NCBI RefSeq assembly: GCF_002895925.1
Contig: NZ_NWUO01000005.1
Span: 186,001-250,000, forward strand
DNA length: 64,000 nucleotides
Reading direction: 5' to 3'
Source: Mixta theicola
GTDB taxonomy: Bacteria > Pseudomonadota > Gammaproteobacteria > Enterobacterales > Enterobacteriaceae
A program made the position numbers and the translations under genes. Positions 27,068-38,582 of this stretch are shown in pieces. The notes under the pieces were generated by a model, which was given only the letters and a program-made list of their open reading frames with translations, was not told where the DNA came from and made no database searches. The stretch's first letter is position 1. The number at the start of each line of letters is the position of its first letter.

Positions 27068-28264
27068 TTACGCCTTTAGCGTTTCCACCACGTCAACCCA
27101 GCCGTGGCCGGTAGAGACGTCGATGCCGTGCAGCCAGCGGCGCAGCATATTCATCGCCATCATCGCCGCCAGCTCCTGGCGCGTTTTTAGCGTATGGCGC
27201 TGATTGTTGAATTTTACCTGCTGACCAAAAGTGCCGTCCGGCGTATGCAGCGCAAAACCCAGCTGCTCATCCTGCAGCGATCCCACCAGCAGCGCCAGCG
27301 ACGCCTGCTGCGCCTTTGCCCTCTGCTGCGCCCGCTGCACCAGCTGCAAAAGCGTCTCTTCTCCGGCTGGCAATACCTCGCCCGCCCGGCACGGCGCGCC
27401 GCCGGAGCCAAGCTGCCACTGCAGCAGGCCCGCGCTAAACTGCTCGCTGACGGTTAATGTCAGCTGGCGTTCGGTTAGCTGCTGCGCCAGCAGCGTCGGC
27501 AGCCCCTGCGTGCCTTCAAACAAAATGCATTCCGCCAGCTGCAAACGCACCTGCTGCCAAACCTGCTCCATCGCTACCCGTTGCGTGGCCGGGCCGGTCA
27601 GCTTGATTTCGATAATCGGCGCGGAAGAGCGATAGCCCATCACCACGCCATCCGGCAGCGGCAGCGGCTCCAGCTCCGCCGCCAGATCGCTCTCGCCACG
27701 GCCAAAGGTGGTCAGGCGCAAACAGAGCGGCGGCTCCGGCAGCGCAAAGCGCGCCTGCAAACGCGGCAGGATCTGCTGTTCCACCATCACTTTAAATTCT
27801 GACGGCACGCCGGGCGTAAAGAAGATCCAGCAATCGTTGAGCGTAACCGCAAAGCCGCAGGCGGTGCCCACCGGGTTATCAATCAGCTCGCTGCCGGCCG
27901 GTATTTCCGCCTGCTTGCGGTTGCTGGCCGCCATTGGACGTCCACGGCTGGCAAAAAAGGCCTCGATTTTTTCCAGCCAGGCGGGCTGCAGCTCCAGCGC
28001 CACACCGCAGGCGTTCGCCGCCGCCTGCGCGCTCAGATCGTCGCTGGTCGGCCCCAGACCGCCGTTGACGATCAGCACGTCCGCAATCCGGCTGCGTTCG
28101 GTTAATGCTTCTACCAGCGCGGAGAGGCTGTCGCCGACGGTGGCGCGGCTGGTCATCGGCAGGCCCTGCTGAAACAGCATATCCGCCAGCCAGGCGGCGT
28201 TGGTATCAATAATCTGGCCGTGCAGCACTTCATCGCCCGTTGAGAGCATTTCCACTCTAATCAC
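27068..28264 (-). CDS. yfaY: CinA-like protein YfaY
   Basis: The 398-residue protein has an N-terminal molybdopterin-binding-like (CinA-type) domain: M-L-S-T-G-D-E-V-L-H-G-Q-I-I-D-T-N at the start and V-N-G-G-L-G-P-T-S-D-D around residue 68. The remaining part resembles the CinA C-terminal region but is degenerate. The length matches E. coli YfaY (about 400), whose activity is not established; NMN deamidase activity belongs to the separate PncC/CinA family. It is convergent with yfaE and divergent from the catalase gene. Confidence 0.88.
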   Translation of the reverse strand: MIRVEMLSTGDEVLHGQIIDTNAAWLADMLFQQGLPMTSRATVGDSLSALVEALTERSRIADVLIVNGGLGPTSDDLSAQAAANACGVALELQPAWLEKIEAFFASRGRPMAASNRKQAEIPAGSELIDNPVGTACGFAVTLNDCWIFFTPGVPSEFKVMVEQQILPRLQARFALPEPPLCLRLTTFGRGESDLAAELEPLPLPDGVVMGYRSSAPIIEIKLTGPATQRVAMEQVWQQVRLQLAECILFEGTQGLPTLLAQQLTERQLTLTVSEQFSAGLLQWQLGSGGAPCRAGEVLPAGEETLLQLVQRAQQRAKAQQASLALLVGSLQDEQLGFALHTPDGTFGQQVKFNNQRHTLKTRQELAAMMAMNMLRRWLHGIDVSTGHGWVDVVETLKA

Positions 28265-28490
28265 GTCACGTCCCTCGTTTGGTTAATGCTTTTACTGTAG
28301 GAAGGCGCGTCGGTGAATACAACGGAAATATCCGGTGACGAACAGTTTCAGGGATAGCAGCAATAGCTTTTGCCAGATTGTCAGCGCTGCGCTGCGGCAG
28401 CAAAATAGCGCAAACAATAGGTTTAAACAATTAAAAGCAGGTTTTACTTCGGTTAAACCTTTGACAATCACACCGATAGAGAATTGCCAC

Positions 28491-29933
28491 ATGAATAAAA
28501 AAGGTCTTACTACCGCTTCAGGCGCGCCGGTTGCCTATAACAATAACTCTGTGTCTGCCGGACGCCGTGGCCCGCTGCTGTTACAGGATGTCTGGCTGCT
28601 GGAAAAGCTGGCGCATTTCGATCGTGAAGTGATCCCGGAGCGTCGGATGCACGCCAAAGGCTCAGGCGCTTACGGCACTTTTACCGTGACCCAGGATATT
28701 ACCCGTTTCACCCGCGCCAAAATATTCTCTGAAGTGGGTAAAAAAACCGACCTCTTTATGCGTTTCTCTACCGTTGCCGGTGAACGCGGCGGCGCTGATG
28801 CCGAGCGTGATATTCGCGGGTTTTCAATGAAGTTTTATACCGAGGAAGGCAACTGGGATCTGGTCGGCAACAATACCCCGGTTTTCTATCTGCGCGATCC
28901 GCTGAAGTTCCCGGATCTTAACCACGTGGTTAAACGCGATCCGCGCACTAACCTGCGCAATCCCACCTATAAATGGGACTTTTTCTCGCATCTGCCGGAA
29001 GCGCTGCACCAGCTGACTATCGACTTTAGCGATCGCGGCCTGCCGCGCTCCTATCGTCATATTCACGGTTTCGGCAGCCATACCTATAGCTTTATCAACG
29101 ATCGGCAGGAGCGCTTCTGGGTTAAATTTCATATGCGCTGCCAGCAGGGCGTGGAAAACCTGATGGACGAAGAAGCGGCACAGCTAATCGCCCGCGATCG
29201 TGAAAGCTCCCAGCGCGATCTGTTTGAATCTATCGAACGCGGCGATTTCCCACGCTGGAAATTCTACGTGCAGGTGATGCCGGAGAAGGAAGCCTCGCAG
29301 ACGCCGTACAACCCGTTTGATTTAACCAAAGTCTGGCCGCACGCCGATTATCCGCTGATTGAAGTCGGCGAGTTCGAACTGAACCGCAACCCGGACAACT
29401 ATTTTGCCGAAGTTGAGCAGGTGGCGATGAGCCCGGCGAACGTGGTGCCCGGCATCGGCTTCTCGCCGGACCGGATGCTGCAAGGCCGTCTGTTCTCCTA
29501 TGGCGATGCGCACCGCTATCGTCTGGGCGTGAACCATCATCAGATCCCGGTGAACGCGCCGAAATGCCCGTTCCATAGCTATCACCGTGACGGCGCAATG
29601 CGCGTGGACGGCAACAGCGGCAATGGCGCGACCTACGAGCCAAACAGCTTCGGCGTGTTTCAGGAGCAGCCGGACTTTAGCGAGCCGCCGCTGTCGCTGG
29701 AAGGCGCGGCCGATCGCTGGAACCATCGTGAAGATGACGATTATTTCAGTCAGCCGCGTGCGCTGTTTAATCTGCTGAGCGAAGCAGAGCATCAGCGTAT
29801 GTTTAAGCGCATCGCCGGTGAGCTGGCGCATGTTCCTGAGTTTATTCAGCAGCGGCAGATTGCGCTGTTCCGTCAGGTGGACGAAGCCTACGGCGCCGGG
29901 GTGGAAAACGCGCTGCGTGCGCTGCAAGGATAA
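28491..29933 (+). CDS. katA: Small-subunit haem catalase KatA-type
   Basis: Monofunctional catalase that converts hydrogen peroxide to water and oxygen. The 480 residues fit the small-subunit clade. Active-site residues are the distal His in [13 protein letters not shown], the Asn in L-V-G-N-N-T-P-V-F, and the proximal haem-ligand Tyr in [13 protein letters not shown] chose the ATG at 28491 ([11 protein letters not shown]), which matches catalase N-termini. A longer frame from 28335 adds residues with no family likeness. The gene stands alone with its own terminator and is not part of this neighbourhood in E. coli K-12. Confidence 0.93.
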   Translation: MNKKGLTTASGAPVAYNNNSVSAGRRGPLLLQDVWLLEKLAHFDREVIPERRMHAKGSGAYGTFTVTQDITRFTRAKIFSEVGKKTDLFMRFSTVAGERGGADAERDIRGFSMKFYTEEGNWDLVGNNTPVFYLRDPLKFPDLNHVVKRDPRTNLRNPTYKWDFFSHLPEALHQLTIDFSDRGLPRSYRHIHGFGSHTYSFINDRQERFWVKFHMRCQQGVENLMDEEAAQLIARDRESSQRDLFESIERGDFPRWKFYVQVMPEKEASQTPYNPFDLTKVWPHADYPLIEVGEFELNRNPDNYFAEVEQVAMSPANVVPGIGFSPDRMLQGRLFSYGDAHRYRLGVNHHQIPVNAPKCPFHSYHRDGAMRVDGNSGNGATYEPNSFGVFQEQPDFSEPPLSLEGAADRWNHREDDDYFSQPRALFNLLSEAEHQRMFKRIAGELAHVPEFIQQRQIALFRQVDEAYGAGVENALRALQG

Positions 29934-29954
29934 ATTCCCCTGCGTTAAACTGCG

Positions 29955-29982
29955 AAGCCCGGCCGTAAGGTTGGGCTTTTTT
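29955..29982 (+). terminator. Catalase gene terminator
   Basis: AAGCCCGGCC (29955-29964) and GGTTGGGCTT (29969-29978) form a 10-bp stem (two G-T pairs) with a GTAA loop, followed by TTTT. Confidence 0.88.
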
Positions 29983-30036
29983 GTTTCCCATGATGAACTG
30001 GTCAGCGCCGACGGCGTCACCTATTATTCAGGGTTA

Positions 30037-30138
30037 ATGGACATCGACCCGATTGGCTTTCTTCCTGCCCTTTTACCCGTGGCGCTTTCGCCTGGAGCAA
30101 GCTTTACGCTGGCTCTCAACAGTGCGCTGACGGGCTAA
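30037..30138 (+). pseudogene. LysE/RhtB-type transporter N-terminal fragment
   Basis: This 33-codon frame reads like the first helix of LysE-family amino-acid exporters (F-L-P-A-L-L-P-V-A-L-S-P-G-A-S-F, then A-L-T-G) and stops at once. The L-S-P-G element is typical of the family. No continuation is visible in any frame before the VOC gene. It is probably the remnant of a deleted gene. Confidence 0.45.
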
Positions 30139-30180
30139 CGTGCTTAATCCCAACGCTATGGTATTTTATCTGATAGCGTT

Positions 30181-30576
30181 TCAGGACACTTCCCATCGGC
30201 TGTTTTGCAGCACCACACGATAACCATCATGATCCTGAAAGGTGATGCCGTTATTATCCCAGTAGGGATTAAAAGCGCGAACCTGGGTAAAGCCCGCCTT
30301 CTTCATTTCACTACAGGCCGCCGCCCACGATGCCTTCTCTGGAATATACAGAACCAGCAGATCTTCTACAGAAGCGGCAGGTATGACCGGATGGTGATGA
30401 CACTGGGTAAACTCCAGATGCCAGGACAGATCATCGCGGCCGAGCATACGTCCGCTGAAGCCTTCATGGTTGGTGAACGCGCCGATCTCTTTCAGGCCAA
30501 GTCCGCGACAGTACATCTCGCTGCTTTTTGCCAGGTCCGTTACCGGCCGGGCAATACGTAAATGATGATATGACAT
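30181..30576 (-). CDS. VOC (glyoxalase/bleomycin-resistance fold) family protein
   Basis: The 131-residue protein shows the paired beta-alpha-beta-beta-beta modules of the vicinal-oxygen-chelate superfamily: H-H-L-R-I-A-R-P-V-T-D-L at the start, H-L-E-F-T-Q in the middle and G-I-T-F-Q-D-H-D-G-Y-R-V-V-L at the end. It resembles the YycE group. The start at 30576 (M-S-Y-H-H-L) fits the fold; a longer opening to 30672 would add an Arg/Gly-rich tail without homology. Metal-binding His and Glu are present, but the substrate is unknown. Confidence 0.8.
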   Translation of the reverse strand: MSYHHLRIARPVTDLAKSSEMYCRGLGLKEIGAFTNHEGFSGRMLGRDDLSWHLEFTQCHHHPVIPAASVEDLLVLYIPEKASWAAACSEMKKAGFTQVRAFNPYWDNNGITFQDHDGYRVVLQNSRWEVS

Positions 30577-30685
30577 CTTTTGCCGTGAGTGATTGAGGGG
30601 TGAACCAACATACCACCCCTTTTGTTTCCTTTCACCGGCGCCGGGCGGCCTGCTTTTGCGGGGCGCCGTCACGCTGCTGCCCGCT

Positions 30686-32092
30686 TCAACTGTTTTGCTG
30701 CGTGGCCTGTAGCCACTGGGCCAGCTGCCGCCGCGATAGCTTGATGCCGCCCTGCGCTAACCCCTCCGGCAACAGTAGCCAGCGGACTGGACGCTGAAAG
30801 CTGGCCAGCTGCTCCCGCGCCCAGGCGGTGATGATGGCCAACTGCCCGTCCGCTGCCAGCGACAGCAGCGCCACCGGCCTTGCGCCCCATTCCGCATCCG
30901 CCTGCGGAATAATAAATGCCTGCGTCACGGCGGGATGGCGCATCAGCAGGCTTTCGATCGCTTCCGGCTGTACCGCCTCGCCGCCGCTGAAAAACAAATT
31001 ATCCTTTCTGCCCAGCACCTGCAGTTCACCCTGATGCCAGCGCCCCAGATCGCCGGTGGCGAACCAGCCCTGCTGATTAGTCAACGGCCACAGCCGCCCG
31101 TCGCGCCAGTAACCGCTGGCTAAGGTTGCGCCACGGATCCAGATCTCGCCGTCAACAATCTGCACCTCGCGTCCGGCCAGCGCTGCCCCGACGCCGAACC
31201 GGTTGCCCGCCCGCCTGCCGCATACCGTGGCCGCGCTTTCCGTCAGGCCGTAGCCGCACCAGCAGCCGATGCCCGCCGCTTCCGCGCGCGCCACTAAATC
31301 AGGCGGGATGGCTGCGCCGCCGAGCAGCACCGCCTTCAGCCCGGCAGGCCGCTGCGGCTGCTGTAGCAGACGCCACAGCTGGGTTGGCACCAGCGACGCA
31401 AAGCTGCAACCGCTTAGCGCCTGCGGCAAAGGCGCGGCTGGGAGCGCCAGACAGGCGCCCGCCAGCAGCCAGCGCCAGACGATCCCCTGCCCGGACACAT
31501 GATACAGCGGCAGCGACAGCAGCCAGCTTTCGGCGGCGGTGAAATTTATCAGCTGATTAACGCCCGCCGCGCTGAGCAGCAGCGCCTGAAAAGTATGCGC
31601 CGCCGCCTTCGGCAGGCCGGTAGAACCGGAAGTGAGCGTTAGCGAGGCGATAGCCTCTGGCCGCCAGATAACCGGCGATGCTGTCGCCCGCGGCGCATAT
31701 TTTATCCGCAGCGCAGCAGGAAGAGGCCGCGGCAAGGCGGGTACGTCATCGGGCAGCGGCTCAGCCAGATCCAACATAAAAGCGGGGTTCAGCGCCGACA
31801 GCAGCGGCAGCAGAGTGGCTGGCGGCAGCTGTGGATTAAGCGGTAGTACCCGCGCGCCCGCCTGCAATAATGCCAGCCAGGCCAGCAGCAGCGGCAGGCT
31901 GTTTTTACCGCGCAGCGCCACCAGCGCGCCGGTAGTGATGCCCTGGCGCTGGAAACCGGCGCAGAGCCGATCCAGCCGTTGCGTCAGCGCCCGCCAGCTT
32001 AGCTGCTCTTCACCCGCCCGCAGCGCAATTGCCGCAGGCGTGGTTTGCGCCCGCACGCGCCACGGGAAATCGCTTAATAAATGCGCGCCCAC
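30686..32092 (-). CDS. menE: o-Succinylbenzoate-CoA ligase MenE
   Basis: ATP-dependent ligase that activates o-succinylbenzoate as its CoA thioester in menaquinone synthesis. The 468 residues have the adenylate-forming motif [14 protein letters not shown], the core [13 protein letters not shown] and the C-terminal hinge region [16 protein letters not shown] at 32092 overlaps the end of menC by 19 bases, implying coupled translation. It is the last gene of the menFDHBCE operon. Confidence 0.94.
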   Translation of the reverse strand: MGAHLLSDFPWRVRAQTTPAAIALRAGEEQLSWRALTQRLDRLCAGFQRQGITTGALVALRGKNSLPLLLAWLALLQAGARVLPLNPQLPPATLLPLLSALNPAFMLDLAEPLPDDVPALPRPLPAALRIKYAPRATASPVIWRPEAIASLTLTSGSTGLPKAAAHTFQALLLSAAGVNQLINFTAAESWLLSLPLYHVSGQGIVWRWLLAGACLALPAAPLPQALSGCSFASLVPTQLWRLLQQPQRPAGLKAVLLGGAAIPPDLVARAEAAGIGCWCGYGLTESAATVCGRRAGNRFGVGAALAGREVQIVDGEIWIRGATLASGYWRDGRLWPLTNQQGWFATGDLGRWHQGELQVLGRKDNLFFSGGEAVQPEAIESLLMRHPAVTQAFIIPQADAEWGARPVALLSLAADGQLAIITAWAREQLASFQRPVRWLLLPEGLAQGGIKLSRRQLAQWLQATQQNS

Positions 32093-33036
32093 GCTTCCTG
32101 CTCCTGTAACGGCAGTTCACAGCCGGGCCAGCGTCGTACCAGCTGCTGACGCATCAGCGTTAAGGTATCCAGCCCCGGCAGCGACTGCGGTGTTAGCCAG
32201 TGCGCCAGCCGCGCCAGCTGCGTCAGGCCCAAACTGGACTCCAGCGCCGAGCTGATGACCAGCTGTAATCCCAGCCGCCGTGCCTCGTCGGTTAGCCGCT
32301 GGATTTGCGCAATGCTGCCGGTTAACGTTGGCTTAATGACCAGCGCAGCCAGCCCCGGCGCGGCCTGGAGCCGGAACCCCGGCTGGCGCAGGCTTTCATC
32401 CCAGGCAATCGCCATTCCCCATTCGGCGGCAAACTGCAGGCTTTCGGCAGGCGTGCGGCAGGGTTCTTCAATAAAGGCGATACGCGCGCGCTGCGGCGGC
32501 GTCAGACGACGGGCAAACTGCCGCGCTTTTTCCAGCGTCCAGCTGCGGTTGGCGTCCAGACGCAGCTGCAGCGCTGGCAGCGCCTCCAGCAGCAGACTGA
32601 CCTGCAGGCCGTCGCGTACCGCTTCGTACAGGCCGACCTTCATCTTGACGCAGGGAACTTCCTGCGCCTGCAGCTGTAACAGCAGCGCATCGGGATCGCC
32701 GTGACACAGCTGCGCGCTTCGCCATGCCCCCGTTTGCGGCAGCTGGCCTGACAGTTCGGCGCAGGCGCAGCTCAGGCCAAAGGCCACCGAAGGCAGTAGA
32801 CTTTCAGCGACCGGCTGCGCGGCAAGCCACTGCGTCAGCCAGCTCTCACAGGCCTGCTGCGCCTGCTCCAGCGTCTCGCCGCTAAACCCCGGCAGCGGCG
32901 CGATTTCGCCCCAGCCCTGCCGATCGTGCTGTTGCAGCATAACCAGCAGGCCTTCCCGCTGCGTCAGGCGACGATCGCGTAGCACCACGCCGCTCTCCAT
33001 CGGTATGGCATAACGCCACAGCTTCGCCTTACGCAT
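32074..33036 (-). CDS. menC: o-Succinylbenzoate synthase MenC
   Basis: Enolase-superfamily enzyme that dehydrates SHCHC to o-succinylbenzoate. The 320 residues carry the barrel Lys in V-K-M-K-V-G, the metal ligand Asp in L-R-L-D-A-N, Glu in F-I-E-E-P-C, Asp in A-W-D-E-S, and the second Lys in L-V-I-K-P-T. Its ATG overlaps the menB stop as TGATG. Confidence 0.95.
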   Translation of the reverse strand: MRKAKLWRYAIPMESGVVLRDRRLTQREGLLVMLQQHDRQGWGEIAPLPGFSGETLEQAQQACESWLTQWLAAQPVAESLLPSVAFGLSCACAELSGQLPQTGAWRSAQLCHGDPDALLLQLQAQEVPCVKMKVGLYEAVRDGLQVSLLLEALPALQLRLDANRSWTLEKARQFARRLTPPQRARIAFIEEPCRTPAESLQFAAEWGMAIAWDESLRQPGFRLQAAPGLAALVIKPTLTGSIAQIQRLTDEARRLGLQLVISSALESSLGLTQLARLAHWLTPQSLPGLDTLTLMRQQLVRRWPGCELPLQEQEAWARIY

Positions 33037-33893
33037 CAGGGATTACGCCTGAACTGACTAAAATCGGGCTGGCGCTTCTGGTTAAAGGCGTTGCGCCCTT
33101 CCTGGCCTTCCGCGGTCATATAAAACAGCATGGTGGCGTTGCCAGCCAGCTCCTGCAGCCCCGCCTGACCGTCGCAGTCGGCGTTCAGCGCCGCCTTCAG
33201 ACAGCGCAACGCCATCGGGCTGTTATGCAACATCTCCCGACACCAGCGCACCGTTTCCGGCTCCAGCTGCGCCAGCGGCACCACGGTATTCACCAGCCCC
33301 ATCGCCAGCGCCTGCTGCGCATCGTACATGCGGCACAGAAACCAGATTTCACGCGCCTTTTTCTGCCCAACAATGCGCGCCATATAGGAAGCGCCCCAGC
33401 CGCCGTCAAAGGAGCCGACCTTCGGCCCGGTTTGCCCGAAGCGGGCGTTATCCGCCGCGATGGTGAGATCGCACAGCATATGCAGCACCTGTCCGCCGCC
33501 GACCGCGTAGCCCGCCACCATAGCCACCAGCGGTTTCGGGCAGTTGCGGATCTGACGCTGAAAGTCGAGGACGTTAAGATGATGTACGCCGCCGTCATCC
33601 TGATAGCCGCCGTAATCGCCGCGCACTTTTTGGTCGCCGCCCGCGCAGAAAGCCTGTTCGCCCTCACCGGTAAGAATAATGACGCCAACGCCTTCGTCAT
33701 AGCGCGCATCCTGTAGCGCCAGCATCATTTCCTGTACGGTCAGCGGCCGAAACGCATTGCGCACCTGTGGACGATTAATGGTGATTTTGGCAATACCTTC
33801 CGGCGATTTGTGATAGCGAATATCGCTAAAATCGCCGCTGCAGTCGTGCCATTCAACGGGCGCGGTAAGCTGTTGTTCATCGGGATAGCGCAT
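33036..33893 (-). CDS. menB: 1,4-Dihydroxy-2-naphthoyl-CoA synthase MenB
   Basis: Crotonase-fold enzyme that closes the naphthoquinol ring in menaquinone synthesis. The 285 residues starting M-R-Y-P-D-E-Q-Q-L equal the E. coli length. GGAGA lies just upstream of this ATG, which is why a TTG four codons earlier is rejected. The oxyanion-hole segment [16 protein letters not shown] and the [10 protein letters not shown] motif are strongly conserved, as is [12 protein letters not shown]. Confidence 0.97.
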   Translation of the reverse strand: MRYPDEQQLTAPVEWHDCSGDFSDIRYHKSPEGIAKITINRPQVRNAFRPLTVQEMMLALQDARYDEGVGVIILTGEGEQAFCAGGDQKVRGDYGGYQDDGGVHHLNVLDFQRQIRNCPKPLVAMVAGYAVGGGQVLHMLCDLTIAADNARFGQTGPKVGSFDGGWGASYMARIVGQKKAREIWFLCRMYDAQQALAMGLVNTVVPLAQLEPETVRWCREMLHNSPMALRCLKAALNADCDGQAGLQELAGNATMLFYMTAEGQEGRNAFNQKRQPDFSQFRRNP

Positions 33894-33908
33894 AAAGTTC
33901 TCCAAAGT

Positions 33909-34679
33909 TCAGACGGGCTGCCGCAGCAGCTGCGTCAGGCGATCGCTAAAGGCGGCAGGACTGGCGCGATGGGCATTGTGTCCGGCAGCCGGAATGATAT
34001 GCAGCGGCAGGCGGGCCTGCATGGCAAGCTGGATAAATTTGTTATCCCATTCGCCGCACAGATAGCTGAAAGGCACCGTCAGCCGCTGAAGTTCAGGCAG
34101 CAGGTTGGGCTGCCGGCTTAATGACGTGGCATGCAGCATGGCCGCCAGCGCGGGCCCCTCGCCAGCGCTACGGTGGTTAACCAGATCGTTGCGCTGTTGC
34201 CCGGTCAGCTCGTTAAACAGCGGCTGACGATACCAGGCCTGCAGCGCATCAGGCAGCGGCAGCTGGCGGAAACGGCGCATCCACAGGCTATCGTGCGCAT
34301 AGCGCGCCTGACGCTGTTCGTCATTCGCCAGTCCCGGATGCCCCGCCTCGACCACCAGCCCGCACAGGCCCGGCAATGCCGCGCGACAGGCGTAATGCAT
34401 CGCCACGCGTCCACCAAGGGAATAGCCAATGAGCCAGTAATGTTGGATCTGATAATGGCGCAGCGTGGTGCCGATCCGCTCACTGAGTTCGTCGAAGCCG
34501 CTGACGCGCTGGGCGCAAGAGCCGCCGTGGCCGGGCAGATCGAGGCTCAGCATCGGCCAGTCGATAAACGCCTGCTGTACCGGCTGCCAGTCGTGCATCG
34601 TTCCCAGGAAACCGTGGAGCCAGACCAGCGTCGGCTTGCTGCTGCGCCGGTGCCCCTGCCAGCGGGCGTGCAGGATCAT
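33909..34679 (-). CDS. menH: SHCHC synthase MenH
   Basis: Alpha/beta hydrolase-fold lyase that eliminates pyruvate from SEPHCHC. The 256 residues show L-H-G-F-L-G-T (oxyanion region), the nucleophile Ser in I-G-Y-S-L-G-G-R, Asp in C-G-E-W-D-N-K-F, and His in A-G-H-N-A-H. Its start overlaps the menD stop by four bases (ATGA). Confidence 0.95.
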   Translation of the reverse strand: MILHARWQGHRRSSKPTLVWLHGFLGTMHDWQPVQQAFIDWPMLSLDLPGHGGSCAQRVSGFDELSERIGTTLRHYQIQHYWLIGYSLGGRVAMHYACRAALPGLCGLVVEAGHPGLANDEQRQARYAHDSLWMRRFRQLPLPDALQAWYRQPLFNELTGQQRNDLVNHRSAGEGPALAAMLHATSLSRQPNLLPELQRLTVPFSYLCGEWDNKFIQLAMQARLPLHIIPAAGHNAHRASPAAFSDRLTQLLRQPV

Positions 34680-36343
34680 AGCGCCGCTCCCATCGCCACC
34701 AGCCGGGCGAAAGTCTCCGCACCGCGATCCGGCGGTACGCTAAACTCCACCAGCGTGCCGCCCCGCTGCGTAAAGCCCTGCTGAACGGCGTGTTGCAGCG
34801 GCTCCCACGTCGCGACATTTTGATAATCAAGGCCAAACATCTGCGCCGCCGGGGCAAAACTGACCGACTGCGGCAGGGTAAAAAACCGCTCCCGCTCGCC
34901 GACAGGCGTCGGCAACAGGGAGAAAATGCGTCCGCCGTTGTTGTTAACCACCACCAGCACCAGCGGCGCGCTAAGCTGGCGCAGCAGCGCCAGGCTATTC
35001 AAATCGTACAGAGCGGAAATATCGCCCAGCAGCGCCAGCGTCGGACGGGGCTGGCCGCGCTGGATGCCGCTTAGCGTCGCAATCAGGCCATCAATACCGC
35101 TGGCGCCGCGATTGCAGTAAACCGGATAGCCCACGGGCAGCTGCGCCAGCGCGTCCACCAGCCGTACCAACAGGCTATTGCCGAGAAACAGCTGCCCGCC
35201 CGGCGGCAGTAGTTCTGCCAGCCGGTGCGCCAGCTGCGCCTCTGGCTCATTCACCACCGCCGCGCTGGCCTGGCGCTGCATGGTGGCGGCCAGCGTATGC
35301 AGCGTCGGAGCCCAGGGCGTACAGGCCGCTGCCGGATGCGCGTTAATCCAGCTGCCGACCTGGCTGACGATACGGCGTCCCGGCTGGCTGCTCGGATCGC
35401 GCCGCCCCGGCAGCGCATCGATAAGCCACCACTGCTGCGGACGCGCCTGCTGCTGCCACTGTAAGAGCCGTTTGCTAATCAGGTTCGCGCCAAACTGCAC
35501 CACCAGCTCCGCCTGGTTCAGCTGCTGCTGCGCCTGCGGGCTGTTAAGCCACAAATCCGCACGGGGCAGCGGCTGTCCGGTTTGCGACTGAATATCCGCC
35601 AGCAGCGGCCAGCCGAGCGTTGCCGCCCACGGCGCCACCGCCGCGCCCTCTTCGGCGCGCATTTTACCGGCGATAACGACGCCGCGCTTTTGCCGCCAGC
35701 GTAGCCAGTCGCTTTGCTGCGCCTGTCCGCATGGCGCGCTGTGGGTCACCCACGGGATCGCCTGCTGCGGCCACGCATCCAACGGCGTCAGCCATTCGCG
35801 CCAGGCGTCATCTTCCGGGCCGTACAGCGGCTCGGCAAACGGGCAGTTAACGTGCAGCGCTCCCGCGTCGGCAGCGGCAATCGTCTCATCCAGCGTCGCC
35901 GCCAGCCAGCGGACGCCAATCTCAGGCGTTGGCCGCGGTAAATCGCAGCGGCGGGCAAAATGGGAAAATATGCCTGGTTGGGTAATTGCCTGGTTAGCGC
36001 CGCAGTTAATCAATTCCGGCGGTCGATCGGCGCTCAGCACGATCAGCCGCTCGCCGGTTAACTGCGCTTCAATAACGGCGGGCAGCAGATTCGCCACGGC
36101 GGTGCCGGAGGTGACAATCAGCGCCACGGGGGAACGGGAAGCTTTCGCCAGGCCAAGCGCTAAAAAGCCCAGCCCGCGTTCATCGAAATGGGTATGGCAG
36201 ATTAATGCCGGTTCGGCGGCGGCCGCCAGCGTGAGCGGCGCAGAGCGCGAGCCGGGCGCGATACAGATATGGCGCACCTGATGATGCGTCAGCGCCGCGA
36301 TAATCACCTGCGCCCAACGGCGGTTGAAGCTACTGACAGACAT
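34676..36343 (-). CDS. menD: SEPHCHC synthase MenD
   Basis: Thiamine-diphosphate enzyme that joins 2-oxoglutarate to isochorismate, the first committed step to menaquinone. From the ATG at 36343 ([10 protein letters not shown]) it has 555 residues, as in E. coli. GGGGGAGA lies immediately upstream, so a frame opening at 36403 is not used. Key segments are [13 protein letters not shown] (ThDP activation Glu), C-G-A-N-Q-A-I, and the ThDP-binding [12 protein letters not shown] with V-N-N-N-G-G. Confidence 0.96.
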   Translation of the reverse strand: MSVSSFNRRWAQVIIAALTHHQVRHICIAPGSRSAPLTLAAAAEPALICHTHFDERGLGFLALGLAKASRSPVALIVTSGTAVANLLPAVIEAQLTGERLIVLSADRPPELINCGANQAITQPGIFSHFARRCDLPRPTPEIGVRWLAATLDETIAAADAGALHVNCPFAEPLYGPEDDAWREWLTPLDAWPQQAIPWVTHSAPCGQAQQSDWLRWRQKRGVVIAGKMRAEEGAAVAPWAATLGWPLLADIQSQTGQPLPRADLWLNSPQAQQQLNQAELVVQFGANLISKRLLQWQQQARPQQWWLIDALPGRRDPSSQPGRRIVSQVGSWINAHPAAACTPWAPTLHTLAATMQRQASAAVVNEPEAQLAHRLAELLPPGGQLFLGNSLLVRLVDALAQLPVGYPVYCNRGASGIDGLIATLSGIQRGQPRPTLALLGDISALYDLNSLALLRQLSAPLVLVVVNNNGGRIFSLLPTPVGERERFFTLPQSVSFAPAAQMFGLDYQNVATWEPLQHAVQQGFTQRGGTLVEFSVPPDRGAETFARLVAMGAAL

Positions 36344-36413
36344 ATTCTCCCCCGAAATTACCATGCCGTAGTCCGGCGAAATAAGCGGCCCGTCTCCTGC
36401 CATAACGACGGAT

Positions 36414-37754
36414 TCAGGCGGGATGCGCCGTTACTGGCTTCCCGGCCAGGACAGGTTTCGCTGCCGAACCGGCAGGCAGCAACGCCGCCAGCGCGACCAT
36501 CTTGTTTTCTGTCTCCTGCCATTCCTGCCGCGCATCGGAACCGGCTACGATCCCCGCGCCGCCATACAGCCGCACCCGTTCGCCCTGTAGCAGCGCACAG
36601 CGCAACGTGACGCAAAACTCGCTTTTTTGCCGGGAAATAAAACCGCTGGAACCGGCGTACCAGTCACGGTTCAGCCGTTCATGGCGCTGCAGAAAGGCGC
36701 GCGCCGCCGCGCGCGGCAGGCCAGCCACCGCAGCCGTGGGTTGCAGGCGCTGTAAAAGCAGCGCGTCGCTGTGGCTGCGTAGCTCTCCGTGGATGCGGCG
36801 ACGCAAATGTTGAAGATTGCGCAGGCGCACAATCTCTGGCGGCATCACCTCCAGCCCGATGACCAATTCCTGGAGCCGCTGGCAGATGTCCTTCATTACC
36901 AGCCCGTTTTCGTGCCGGTTTTTTGCGTCCTGCAGCAGCCATTGCGCCTGCTGCCGGGCCAGCGTCGGATCGGCATCGCGTGCGACCGTGCCCGCCAGCG
37001 CTTCGGTCAGCAATTCATTTTGCTGCCGCAGCCAGAGTCGCTCCGGCGTGGCGCATACCAGCGCGCTCTCATCCTCAAAACGCAGCATCAACTGATAGCA
37101 GTGCGGATTGGCGCGACGGCTGGCCGCCAGCAACGCCTCCGGCGGCAGCGGACGATCCCACAGCAGGTCCACCGTGCGCGCCAGCACCACTTTTTCCAGC
37201 TCCCCGGCGGCGATCGCCGTTAGCGCCGCGTCCACCCGCTGGCGCCACTCCGCCTCTTCCGGCTGGCACTGGCGCTGTTGCAGCTGCCCGTCGATTAACG
37301 GCAGCGGCTGCGGTAAGCACAGCTCATGCAGGAAGCGGGTGGCGATCTGCGCATCCTCTCGCAGGTTGCGATCGCTTTGAATAAACAGCGTCAGCCGTTC
37401 ACCGCGGCTATCCTGCTGCCACATCAGGCGCGGCAGAAAGAAGAAGCCGTTAGCCGCTTCAAAGCGATTGCTGCCCCAGATCCGCCAGTTCCCCGGTAAA
37501 GCGCGACACGCCTGTTCGGCCTGGTAGAGCGTGTGGTAGCAACGGATGGCCCCGCACAGCGCTACCTGTTCATGGCCGCTGCGATGCTGCCACCAGAGCT
37601 GGGGCCGGTGCGGCTGGGCACCAAGCCAGGCAAGGGAGTCCTCGCCGGATGCAAGGGGAACGGTAAATGCGCGACAGCCCGCCCCGACGCTATCGATTTT
37701 TGTTAGCTGGGCAAGCAACGCGGCATAAGCGGCAGGAAGCGAATACACGAACAC
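36414..37754 (-). CDS. menF: Isochorismate synthase MenF
   Basis: Chorismate-using enzyme that supplies isochorismate for menaquinone. The 446 residues are slightly longer than the 431 of E. coli. The C-terminal chorismate-binding domain has the catalytic Lys in L-E-K-V-V-L-A-R-T, the Glu in T-E-A-L-A-G-T, the metal-binding Glu in R-H-E-N-G-L-V, and G-G-A-G-I-V-A-G near the end. It is first gene of the men operon, 70 bases before menD. Confidence 0.94.
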   Translation of the reverse strand: MFVYSLPAAYAALLAQLTKIDSVGAGCRAFTVPLASGEDSLAWLGAQPHRPQLWWQHRSGHEQVALCGAIRCYHTLYQAEQACRALPGNWRIWGSNRFEAANGFFFLPRLMWQQDSRGERLTLFIQSDRNLREDAQIATRFLHELCLPQPLPLIDGQLQQRQCQPEEAEWRQRVDAALTAIAAGELEKVVLARTVDLLWDRPLPPEALLAASRRANPHCYQLMLRFEDESALVCATPERLWLRQQNELLTEALAGTVARDADPTLARQQAQWLLQDAKNRHENGLVMKDICQRLQELVIGLEVMPPEIVRLRNLQHLRRRIHGELRSHSDALLLQRLQPTAAVAGLPRAAARAFLQRHERLNRDWYAGSSGFISRQKSEFCVTLRCALLQGERVRLYGGAGIVAGSDARQEWQETENKMVALAALLPAGSAAKPVLAGKPVTAHPA

Positions 37755-37891
37755 CTCCGTAATCAGAAAGAGGTAGCTAGTGTAAAAGGGAGATCGGCAC
37801 GGGATTTTGATGCAGAACAGTTCAGACAGCGTTTTGTTGCGGTTCAGGCTGGGGTTTTATACAGGATTAAGCGTCGGAGAGACGCGCAGCA

Positions 37892-37926
37892 GACCACCGG
37901 GAAAGCCAGCCCCTTCCCGGTTGGTC
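37892..37926. terminator. Hairpin between elaB and menF
   Basis: GACCACCGGGAA (37892-37903) and TTCCCGGTTGGTC (37914-37926) make a near-perfect 12-bp stem. It lies just past the elaB stop on the minus strand but lacks a T tract, so termination there may be weak or Rho-assisted. Confidence 0.45.
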
Positions 37927-37949
37927 AGAGGCTGTTTACCACAGTGCGC

Positions 37950-38315
37950 TTAGCGACGCGCCAGCAGCAGGCCGAGAACCAGCCCGGCGGCAGCGCCGAT
38001 GCCAATACCCTGCCAGGGTTTGTCATGTACGTAGTCATCGGCACGACAGGCCGCCTGCTTAGCGCGGTAGTAGTAAGAATCAGAAGCCGCGCTGACGCGA
38101 GTCTTCACATCATGCAATGCCTGCTCCGCCTTCTCTTTCAGCTCAATATATTTCTGATCGGCCGGATCGCCGGAGGATTTCAGTACCTCTTCCAGCGTTT
38201 CGGTAAGCAGGGTCAAATCATCATCCAGGCGCGTTTCCTGTGGTTCACCGGCTACCTGTGGCTCATCCGCTAATAGCGGATCGCGCTTTTCTTGCGGGTC
38301 AGTTGATACAGCCAT
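37950..38315 (-). CDS. elaB: ElaB/YqjD/YgaM family membrane-anchored protein
   Basis: The 121-residue protein has an acidic, helical N-terminal part (L-D-D-D-L-T-L-L-T-E-T-L) and a single C-terminal membrane helix with small residues (I-G-I-G-A-A-A-G-L-V-L-G-L-L-L) ending A-R-R. In E. coli the related YqjD ties ribosomes to the inner membrane in stationary phase, and ElaB is linked to stress tolerance. The location beside menF and near elaA agrees with E. coli. Its N-terminus is about 20 residues longer than E. coli ElaB. Confidence 0.9.
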   Translation of the reverse strand: MAVSTDPQEKRDPLLADEPQVAGEPQETRLDDDLTLLTETLEEVLKSSGDPADQKYIELKEKAEQALHDVKTRVSAASDSYYYRAKQAACRADDYVHDKPWQGIGIGAAAGLVLGLLLARR

Positions 38316-38582
38316 TTTCTTCCTCCGTGTAAATCACATGCATGTCCACTAACTATAGACACTTTTTATGTCCCTGCCTGAAGGCGCGCCCAGGAATTAC
38401 CTGATTACGGCTGACGGAATTTCGTTGGTTTATATGATTAATCTGATAAATTCCTGTGAATCGAATTTTTGCCGCCTGCGTCTGTCGTAGCTGACTGTAC
38501 CCCAGGCCCAGCCTGGGAAAGCAAATGGGTGAAGAAGCTCGACCACTACAAACTCGTTCAGCATAAGGAAATCGTTTCTGGC

